29,339 bases of DNA, taken from the IMG/VR virus record IMGVR_UViG_3300007345_000177, positions 1 through 29,339 of that record; one strand, 5' to 3'. The notes under the pieces were generated by a model. That model was not told the DNA's origin and did no database searches. It saw only the letters and a list, made by a program, of their open reading frames with translations. The translations under genes and the position numbers were made by a program. Source of the stretch: a virus. How positions within the stretch are numbered: position 1 is the first letter of the stretch; the number at the start of each line of letters is the position of its first letter. Below, one piece after another: positions 22,033 through 28,153 of the stretch.

Positions 22033-23911
22033 AACTTAAACACTCCCCTTCTTCAAGATTTATTCTTGGTATTTTGATGTTAACATTCTCTGTATTTCTA
22101 GCTGCATTAGAGCGGAGGTAATACATAGATTTGAGTTTGTTAGCTCCCGCCCAATGTACGCTATTAATATATTCCAAGTACTCATCATGTACCTCCTGTT
22201 CTGCTGTAGCTGGTGGTGGTATAAAGAATAAGTTTACTGACTGAGCTTGGCATACATATTTCTGTCTTTGGTATGCATGTTCAACGATCCAGATTTGATT
22301 GATCTCAGGTGCGGTTTTAAATACTTCTCTTTCTTCTTGAGATAACGCCTCCAAGCCTTCAACAGAACCTTCAGCAGCCGCAATATCCTTCCACGTTTTA
22401 TCTGTGTTGATACCTTTTTCATCTAGTAACTTCTCCAAGTACTTGTTTTTTACTTTAAAAGATCCAGTTAAAGTCTTGTGCGTAAATACGTTAGCCCTCG
22501 TAGGCTCAATACTAGGACTCGTTCCACCACATATAATACTGCTGCTGGCGTTAGGAGCAATAGCAAGAAGATGTGAGTTACGAAGACCACTGCCAACCAT
22601 ATCAGGAGCTTCACCCCTAGATCCAGCCAACTGTGCACTAGCTTCAGTAGCTCTTTCCTTGATGTGTTTAAAGGCTCTATTATTAAAACTGGCAGCGTAC
22701 ATTCTTTCAAAAGGGATTCCATTACGTTGAAGATAAGAATGAAAGCCCATCGCACCAAGGCCAATCGCCCGTTCTCTATATGCACTATAAGCGGCTTTTG
22801 CAAAGCCTGTTTTATCTTGTCCCACATACTCCATAAACTCCTCTAATGTGTCTATTTGCTCTCTGCGGTAAAGCCACAGACCATTTAGTGCATGAACAAT
22901 AAAATGCTCCAGTGTGTTGTCTAGCATGGTAACTAGGTCTGATATAAAGTTTTCATTATCTTTCCACTCATCAAAGTATTCTAAATTAACACTAGACAAG
23001 CAGCAAACTGCTGTGCGTTCCTCACTTGTAGGCAATGTAATCTCAGAGCATAAATTACTCTGTCGCACAGTAAGTCCTAAGTCCTTCTGTTGTTGTGGTA
23101 GGTACTCATTACAGCGGTCTGTATTGACAATGTACGGCTCACCTGTCTCTGCTCTGGTGTGTACTAGCTGCCACCACAAGTCCCTGGCTGAGACAGTTTT
23201 AACTGCTTGCTTAGACTTAGGATCAATCAAACGCCAGGGTAGATCATGCTCTACCGCATATAGGTATTCATCAGATACATTGACACCGTTATGCAAGTTA
23301 AGGCACTTGCGATTGAGATCGCCACCAGTAGTCTTTCGCATTGCAATAAACTCTTCAATTTCTGGATGGCTAATATCCATATACGCTGCATAAGACCCTC
23401 TCCTAGTAACGCCTTGATTAAAGGCAAGCATTTGACTGTCTACTACATGCATGAATGGAATGCTACCAGTAGACTCACTGCCGTTAGCAGTAGATATACC
23501 ATTACTCCTAACATCACCCCAATATCCACCCAGGCCTCCACCTGAACTAGCCAACCATATGTTCTCGTCATAATGATCAGATAGACCACGCCTTGAGTCA
23601 GGAACATAATTAAGAAAGCAAGAGATAGGTAAACCACGAGTAGTTCCCCCGTTGCTAAGGATAGGAGTGCTAAACATAAACCAATTAGAACTTGCGTAGT
23701 TATAAAGTCGCTGTGCAAGATCAAAGTCAGTATGTTCTTGATAAGTAGCACTATAAACAGAGGCCCTTGCAAAAGCTTCTTGAGCATATTCTTCATCTTC
23801 CCAAAAGTATCTATCTTTTAATGTTTGAATAGAAAATTCTGTAAGCAAACTTTCTTTATCGTAATCAATCTCTATCCCCAAATAATTCATCTTGCCAGTT
23901 TTTAATGTCAT
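22022..23911 (-). CDS. nrdA: Class Ia ribonucleotide reductase, large (catalytic) subunit without ATP cone
   Basis: About 629 aa. NrdA reduces ribonucleoside diphosphates using the radical delivered by NrdB. Visible landmarks are the thiol P-I-S-C-F (C98), N-L-C-S-E-I (N286, C288, E290), the radical-relay K-S-M-Y-Y-L-R tyrosine pair near the end, and the C-terminal C-L-S-C redox pair that exchanges with thioredoxin or glutaredoxin. E. coli NrdA is 761 aa with an N-terminal ATP cone; here the catalytic domain starts almost at once, so allosteric activity control is probably lost. ATG 23911 has AAGG 9 nt upstream; ATGs at 23920, 23917 and 23890 are alternatives. Confidence 0.95.
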   Translation of the reverse strand: MTLKTGKMNYLGIEIDYDKESLLTEFSIQTLKDRYFWEDEEYAQEAFARASVYSATYQEHTDFDLAQRLYNYASSNWFMFSTPILSNGGTTRGLPISCFLNYVPDSRRGLSDHYDENIWLASSGGGLGGYWGDVRSNGISTANGSESTGSIPFMHVVDSQMLAFNQGVTRRGSYAAYMDISHPEIEEFIAMRKTTGGDLNRKCLNLHNGVNVSDEYLYAVEHDLPWRLIDPKSKQAVKTVSARDLWWQLVHTRAETGEPYIVNTDRCNEYLPQQQKDLGLTVRQSNLCSEITLPTSEERTAVCCLSSVNLEYFDEWKDNENFISDLVTMLDNTLEHFIVHALNGLWLYRREQIDTLEEFMEYVGQDKTGFAKAAYSAYRERAIGLGAMGFHSYLQRNGIPFERMYAASFNNRAFKHIKERATEASAQLAGSRGEAPDMVGSGLRNSHLLAIAPNASSSIICGGTSPSIEPTRANVFTHKTLTGSFKVKNKYLEKLLDEKGINTDKTWKDIAAAEGSVEGLEALSQEEREVFKTAPEINQIWIVEHAYQRQKYVCQAQSVNLFFIPPPATAEQEVHDEYLEYINSVHWAGANKLKSMYYLRSNAARNTENVNIKIPRINLEEGECLSCEG

Positions 23912-24029
23912 CAACATCATCCTTTTCTCTTAACTGTGATTGCCTGTACCCTCTAGTACGTGCTTTATTTTTAGACTTTTTTCTTTTATTAAACTTTTCA
24001 GTGCGCTCTGCTTTTCTATCCCAAGACAT
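23865..24029 (-). CDS. Very small basic ORF (54 aa) overlapping both neighbours
   Basis: The ATG at 24029 overlaps the end of the DUF3310 gene by 14 bases (ATGTCTTGGGATAG). The product is MSWDRKAERTEKFNKRKKSK followed by a short Arg/Gln segment, an acidic patch (EKDDVDDIKN) and W-Q-D-E-L-F-G-D-R-D. Without it the stretch between DUF3310 and nrdA would be an unusual gap in an otherwise overlapping operon. The 3' end runs about 47 bases into nrdA, more overlap than other pairs here. No recognised function; moderately supported by position and by the basic-then-acidic layout. Confidence 0.5.
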   Translation of the reverse strand: MSWDRKAERTEKFNKRKKSKNKARTRGYRQSQLREKDDVDDIKNWQDELFGDRD

Positions 24030-24399
24030 CCTGATTCTCCATCAAGAACTTGAGCAATCGCTCTTCGTACCAACGAGCTTTATGTAGATCTTCTATAGGT
24101 TTCTTTTTGTATCTAAACCTCCAACGGTATTTGAAAGAGTTACCTCTAAGGAAACCAATAAATTCTTCAGGCGTGAGCATAGCCTCAATAGCTTCAATGC
24201 ATTCTACATTCCCGTTATTGTAGTGAGCAGGATTGTTAACAGCATCTTTACTACTATTATCAGGTATATTTTCACCGTACACAGGATGATTATTAGGCTC
24301 ATCCCATTCCCATTCTTCTGCTGCATCCCAAGCATTAGCTATAGCAGTGTTAAGTTTAAATTTATTCCATTCTTCTGGGGTTGCATTATCAATACTCAT
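24016..24399 (-). CDS. DUF3310 (SaV-like, T7 gp1.7-type) protein
   Basis: 127 aa. The C-terminal part carries the DUF3310 pattern: V-N-N-P-A-H-Y-N-N-G-N-V-E-C-I-E-A-I, then F-L-R-G-N-S-F-K-Y-R-W-R-F-R-Y-K and D-L-H-K-A-R-W-Y-E-E-R-L-L. In T7, gp1.7 containing this domain is a nucleotide kinase-like enzyme acting on dGMP/dTMP, so a role in dNTP supply is plausible next to ribonucleotide reductase. The first 60 residues are acidic and Trp-rich, probably a lineage-specific extension. ATG 24399 has GGAG (24408-24411, minus strand) 8 nt upstream and overlaps the endonuclease stop (ATGA); a longer reading to 24438 is unlikely. Confidence 0.85.
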   Translation of the reverse strand: MSIDNATPEEWNKFKLNTAIANAWDAAEEWEWDEPNNHPVYGENIPDNSSKDAVNNPAHYNNGNVECIEAIEAMLTPEEFIGFLRGNSFKYRWRFRYKKKPIEDLHKARWYEERLLKFLMENQDVLG

Positions 24400-24818
24400 T
24401 CTATCCACTCCTTTGGAAATGTTTTTTCTGAAAACCATCTAAATTTATTCTTTGTTGCCCATTCAGAATGACTAAACTTAGTGCCATTCTTTCTTTTTTT
24501 TGCTCCTGGCATAGGCGCATAAGGTGAAGCAAATAAAAATACTAATTCACAATCATCAGGCAAAGCTTTTTTAACCCAGATATATTTGTTATACTCTTGG
24601 TAATCCCAAAACCTTCCTTTAGATTCTAAAAGAATTGTTTTACCGTCTATAACTTTAATAAAATCAGGCCAATAAATATGCTCTACTACATAAGGCACAG
24701 ACTTATTATGCAAACTCCAAGTCTTTAATTGTTTCTTATGTAGCTCAGCCTCCCATTTAGAATCATAACCTTTAGGTATATTTTTTTCTTTAGGTCTTTT
24801 GACTCTGGGCTTACGCAT
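24396..24818 (-). CDS. T7-like endonuclease I (Holliday junction resolvase)
   Basis: 140 aa, close to T7 gp3 (149 aa). Active-site residues align with those of T7: E23 (S-K-W-E-A-E-L; T7 E20), D52 (W-P-D-F; T7 D55), E65 and K67 (L-E-S-K-G; T7 E65, K67). The order V-P-Y-V-x-x-H-x-Y-x-P-D-F and the C-terminal F-P-K-E-W-I-E also resemble gp3 (I-P-A-E-W-I). The enzyme cleaves branched DNA, resolving replication/recombination intermediates before packaging and helping degrade host DNA. The N-terminus is more basic than in T7. Starts in an 8-base overlap with the upstream 93-aa gene. Confidence 0.92.
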   Translation of the reverse strand: MRKPRVKRPKEKNIPKGYDSKWEAELHKKQLKTWSLHNKSVPYVVEHIYWPDFIKVIDGKTILLESKGRFWDYQEYNKYIWVKKALPDDCELVFLFASPYAPMPGAKKRKNGTKFSHSEWATKNKFRWFSEKTFPKEWIE

Positions 24819-25092
24819 TTATAATCTCATTCAATGTAATTGTCTCTAAAGTTTTATTAGACCTTTTAAGAACTTTCTTTATCTTTTTTCTAAACCATTT
24901 AAAAGTATAAGCATTCGTTCTTATTTGTCCTTGGCTAAAGAAATAAGGTTCTTTTGGCATTAACTCTTGGATTTTCTCAAGAGTTAAAAGCTTTAACTGA
25001 TCTTCAGGTAATAAAGAATACAACCATTCCTTTATTAATCTAGTTATCGTATTGTTAAATTTTTGTTTTTTACTTTTATTTATACGCTGCAC
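24811..25092 (-). CDS. Small basic hypothetical protein (93 aa)
   Basis: Starts MQRINKSKKQKFNNTITRLI; a helical protein rich in Lys, Leu and Ile with a K-W-F-R-K-K-I-K-K-V-L-K-R basic patch at about 65-77. The ATG shares one base with the stop of the RecB-like nuclease gene. No recognised domain. Basic charge and position between two nucleases hint at DNA binding or a nuclease partner, which is only inference from context. Confidence 0.65.
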   Translation of the reverse strand: MQRINKSKKQKFNNTITRLIKEWLYSLLPEDQLKLLTLEKIQELMPKEPYFFSQGQIRTNAYTFKWFRKKIKKVLKRSNKTLETITLNEIINA

Positions 25093-25934
25093 TATATTAC
25101 CTCTTCGACTCTAGGTTCATTAACTACTTTAGTAAAGTATGTTAAGCCTTTGGAATACTTAAAAGTTCTTAAATCAGGATAACATTTATGTTTATGAGAA
25201 CAGTACACACAAGCTTTAGGAAGCTTCATATTCCCTGACTTGCCTTCAGGTACAGGCTCATAACACATCTGTTCTGGAGGACTGTCCTGGTCTATGGCTT
25301 TTTTAGCCCTACTTATTTTATATCTAATGTTAGGCTTATCAAGCTCATCAGGCTGATACAAAGTTAACTCACCTGTTTCTTTATTGATAGCTAAGAAACC
25401 ACCATTAGAAGACTTCTCTGCTTCTTCATAACCACTTAACTGAGCAAGATAACCAAAGGGATCATCGTCTCTAAGTGTTCCTTCTTTAAACTTTTTAAAT
25501 GCAAAGTTAGAAGCAGTCTTTATATCAATAACTTCACCATCAATTTTACAATCAATGTGTCCTTTAATGTTATCAACAACAACTTCTTTCTGCTCATCTG
25601 TTACTGTATGCCCAGAAAGCTTTACTAAAAAGATTAAGATTTCTTCAAGCAAATGACCGTACAAAAATCTAATAGACAGAAAAGGATTTGATTGTTCTTT
25701 CTTTTTCTTTTCTTCTTTAAGATCAAAGTACAATTGTCTTAATGGCCTACCTACATTAGACATTCTGATATATTGCTTTGAGTTTTCTTGCGGTGTAGCC
25801 CAATGAGTAATACACTCTTTTAAATTATTAGTTAGTTCTTCTAATAATTCTTCTGGAACATCTACTGCTTTTTGATTAGATAAAGGTTCTAATGCTTTAT
25901 AAATATCTTCAACTACTGTGTTTACTTTTTTCAT
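25092..25934 (-). CDS. RecB/Cas4-like PD-(D/E)XK exonuclease with C-terminal Cys cluster
   Basis: 280 aa. The nuclease core shows, in order, H94 with E97/E98 (Y-G-H-L-L-E-E), G-H-I-D128, D137-I-K139 (E-V-I-D-I-K-T-A-S) and Q165-L-S-G-Y: the RecB-family motif set including the motif-III Q-x-x-x-Y. The C-terminus has C224, C242, C245 and C251 (A-C-V-Y-C-S-H-K-H-K-C), which could hold an Fe-S cluster as in Cas4/AddB-type enzymes or bind zinc. The likely role is exonucleolytic degradation of host DNA or end processing, filling the place of T7 gp6, which is a different fold. Overlaps the preceding resolvase-like gene by 26 bases. Confidence 0.85.
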   Translation of the reverse strand: MKKVNTVVEDIYKALEPLSNQKAVDVPEELLEELTNNLKECITHWATPQENSKQYIRMSNVGRPLRQLYFDLKEEKKKKEQSNPFLSIRFLYGHLLEEILIFLVKLSGHTVTDEQKEVVVDNIKGHIDCKIDGEVIDIKTASNFAFKKFKEGTLRDDDPFGYLAQLSGYEEAEKSSNGGFLAINKETGELTLYQPDELDKPNIRYKISRAKKAIDQDSPPEQMCYEPVPEGKSGNMKLPKACVYCSHKHKCYPDLRTFKYSKGLTYFTKVVNEPRVEEVI

Positions 25935-26217
25935 GTCTATGTTTTACAAACCTTAATTTACGTGTGAGAGAATTATAATGAAGATATACTACACCCATAG
26001 CTTTTTGTAAAGGAGTTCTTGCAGAAAGCCTACCATCTTTGTAAGACTTAACATCTATTTTTTTAATGTTGCCTTCTTCATCTATAGCAATTAAATCTAT
26101 AGGCCCTGTGCATCCACAGTTCTTAAAGACTTGATAACCCTTATCCCACAACCATGTTATAGCATAATGCTCTGCTAGATCTCCAGTTCTATTAGGGTCT
26201 GTTTTAGTGTGTATCAC
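25909..26217 (-). CDS. Small PD-(D/E)XK endonuclease / resolvase-like protein
   Basis: 102 aa. The motif series T-G-D-L-A-E16 ... G-P-I-D41-L-I-A-I-D ... I-D55-V-K57-S-Y is a compact PD-(D/E)XK fold like archaeal-type Holliday junction resolvases, YraN and related small nucleases. E16, D41, D55 and K57 would form the metal site. The last 30 residues are basic (KLRFVKHRHEKSKHSS). Two nuclease genes of this superfamily next to each other and a T7-type endonuclease I nearby make three candidate nucleases within 2 kb. Starts inside the end of the polymerase gene (14-base overlap). Structure-specific or non-specific cleavage cannot be told from sequence. Confidence 0.78.
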   Translation of the reverse strand: MIHTKTDPNRTGDLAEHYAITWLWDKGYQVFKNCGCTGPIDLIAIDEEGNIKKIDVKSYKDGRLSARTPLQKAMGVVYLHYNSLTRKLRFVKHRHEKSKHSS

Positions 26218-27934
26218 TCCAGTTGTCTCCTATCTTGTATTCTCCATCTAAAGGACAGCGTAAATCAAAGTATATTCCTGCATCTACAATAGCCTGAACA
26301 CCTCTTTGACCTACTTCTTCTGCATCTTTTTCTAAACATTCTACCTGCCATTCATCATGTACATTAGCTACGCACTGAGCATCTAAATGTTTAATAGAAT
26401 CTACAAATAAAACCAAAGCCTTCTTCATAATTATTGCTCCTGCACTTTGCAGCAGTGTATTTAAAGCAGCATGTTCTGATCTTATAGTAACTTTGCGACC
26501 ATCTAATCCTTTTAAGAAACCTCTTTTAGACGCTCGTTCAACTCTATCTTTGAGATTTGCAAGTGCTGGTAAATTAGCAAGGAAAGATTCTCTAAGTCTT
26601 TTACCATCTTTTCTACTTCCTCCAACCACTGAGCCAAGTCGTTCATTTCCTGCTCCGTATAAGTATGCATAAATGAATTTTTTACTCTTATCTCTTGATT
26701 CAAGTCCCGCAAGTTTTTGATTAGCGGTGTGAATGTCTCCGTTAAGGACTTCATTTGTATAACTCCTATCGTTCATGTAATGTGCAAGCATTCTTAATTC
26801 TAAACCACTAGCATCTATACCTACTAATTTGTACCCTTTAGGCACTGTCCAACAAGATCTACAGTCTTTTCCATAAGGACTATAGGTGGCTGGTATCTGT
26901 GCCATATTGGGCTTAAAATGCGTCATACGTCCTGTTACAGCACCATTATGCACTGCGTAACCATGAACTCTATCGCCCTTTAAATTTTTAAACCAGGAAT
27001 CTACTAAAGCAACACGTTTGTTTAATAATAAAAACTCACTAATTAATTTAGCTTGAGATATATCTTCTATTGCATTGAGTGTTGATTCATCTACAATAGG
27101 TTGTCCTGTTGGAGTAAACTTCTTGGGCTTCCAACCAAAGTCCTGTAAGTATTCTCCAATTTGTTTTCTTGAATTTAAATTAAAATCTTGTATCTTATAT
27201 CTATCAAATGCAAGAACTTGAGTAGGGTGTTTTTTAGAATAACATTCATACTCTTCTTCTGTCAACCCTTGTTTAGATAATGTACCATCTTTTTTAAACT
27301 TAGGGACTACTGTTTTTAACTTAACTTTTTTAGGTAAGAAAACTTTATGAACTTCTTCAACAATTTCTTGATTGGTTTGTTTTAATGTAGCCAAAAGCTT
27401 GTGTGCTTTTTCTACATCTAACATGAAGCCATAGTTCTCTTGATCTTTTAATATCTTTGCAACTTGATGCTCAAGCTTTATTGATTCTTCATCAAAGTCC
27501 GTCAACTCAGTTAACAATGCTTGGAAAACTAACGCATTTAATTCGACATCATTTATACAATACTCTAACATTTCTGGTGTGTATTCTTTAAAGTCTTCTT
27601 CTTGCATAAGACCTTTATGGTAATTTAATTTAAAGCCCCACGCTTTTAATCCATGACCATCCCTTTCAGGGTTTGCAAGCCTAGAAAGAACTAACGTATC
27701 TATTATCTTTTTATTCTTAAAAGATATGTCAGTAAGCTTTTCTAATACAGGAATATCAAATCCTAAAATGTTATGTCCTATAAGTATTTTAGACTTCGCC
27801 AACAACTCAATCCCTTCTTCTATATTAGAAGGAGAAAAAGAATATACTTGTTTTGTATCTATATCTTTAGCCACAATGCACCAGATAACTGATGCATCAA
27901 GACCGTCTGTTTCTATGTCAAAGACGAGATTCAT
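26204..27934 (-). CDS. T7-like family A DNA polymerase with 3'-5' exonuclease
   Basis: 576 aa against 704 in T7 gp5. Exonuclease motifs: D-I-E-T-D-G-L (residues 6-12), L-I-G-H-N-I-L-G-F-D, and Y-C-I-N-D-V-E-L-N. Polymerase motifs: A, G-I-D-A-S-G-L-E-L-R; B, R-D-K-S-K-K-F-I-Y-A-Y-L-Y-G-A-G; C, V-H-D-E-W-Q-V-E; the C-terminus G-D-N-W-S-D-T-H parallels T7's G-P-N-W-A-I-C-H. The Tyr in K-K-F-I-Y matches T7 Y526 / E. coli F762, so this is a Tyr762-type polymerase, which viral ecology links to high-fidelity, virulent replication. The thumb insertion that binds thioredoxin in T7 appears much shorter, so processivity may depend on something else. The ATG immediately follows the HTH stop. Confidence 0.96.
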   Translation of the reverse strand: MNLVFDIETDGLDASVIWCIVAKDIDTKQVYSFSPSNIEEGIELLAKSKILIGHNILGFDIPVLEKLTDISFKNKKIIDTLVLSRLANPERDGHGLKAWGFKLNYHKGLMQEEDFKEYTPEMLEYCINDVELNALVFQALLTELTDFDEESIKLEHQVAKILKDQENYGFMLDVEKAHKLLATLKQTNQEIVEEVHKVFLPKKVKLKTVVPKFKKDGTLSKQGLTEEEYECYSKKHPTQVLAFDRYKIQDFNLNSRKQIGEYLQDFGWKPKKFTPTGQPIVDESTLNAIEDISQAKLISEFLLLNKRVALVDSWFKNLKGDRVHGYAVHNGAVTGRMTHFKPNMAQIPATYSPYGKDCRSCWTVPKGYKLVGIDASGLELRMLAHYMNDRSYTNEVLNGDIHTANQKLAGLESRDKSKKFIYAYLYGAGNERLGSVVGGSRKDGKRLRESFLANLPALANLKDRVERASKRGFLKGLDGRKVTIRSEHAALNTLLQSAGAIIMKKALVLFVDSIKHLDAQCVANVHDEWQVECLEKDAEEVGQRGVQAIVDAGIYFDLRCPLDGEYKIGDNWSDTH

Positions 27935-28144
27935 TTATTTATTCCTTCGTTGTTCTTGCCTACGATAATTATATACTGTGGAATATCCTAAGTTTAACTT
28001 TTCAGCCATAGCTCCTACCTGCCAACCTTTTCTTGTTAGTTCAAATATCATTTCTTTTTCTTCATCTGTTAAAGCTGTTTTGTATATTTTTGCTTTCTTT
28101 AAATTGATATATTTTTGCTGTGCTTTGATTGCTTGATAAAACAT
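27935..28144 (-). CDS. Small helix-turn-helix DNA-binding protein (69 aa)
   Basis: Residues 26-60 (T-D-E-E-K-E-M-I-F-E-L-T-R-K-G-W-Q-V-G-A, then M-A-E-K-L-N-L-G-Y-S-T-V-Y-N-Y-R-R) form a three-helix HTH of the resolvase/Hin or sigma-like type: a helix, a G-x-x-V-G-A-M-A turn, and a recognition helix ending in Y-N-Y-R-R. The N-terminus is helical and basic. It lies between primase-helicase and polymerase, abutting the latter, with AAGGA before its ATG. It could regulate early genes or bind a replication site; a remnant of a larger mobile-element protein is less likely given the clean start and stop. Confidence 0.78.
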   Translation of the reverse strand: MFYQAIKAQQKYINLKKAKIYKTALTDEEKEMIFELTRKGWQVGAMAEKLNLGYSTVYNYRRQEQRRNK

Positions 28145-28153
28145 CTTTCATCC

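Noticed and set aside
22914-23393. 159-aa plus-strand ORF within nrdA
   Set aside because: Antisense shadow of strongly conserved nrdA sequence, no start signals, and wrong strand for this arm.
23443-23796. 117-aa hydrophobic minus-strand ORF inside nrdA resembling a membrane protein
   Set aside because: It is an alternative frame of nrdA; the hydrophobicity arises from the frame shift of the Leu/Ser-rich reading and no start signal is present.
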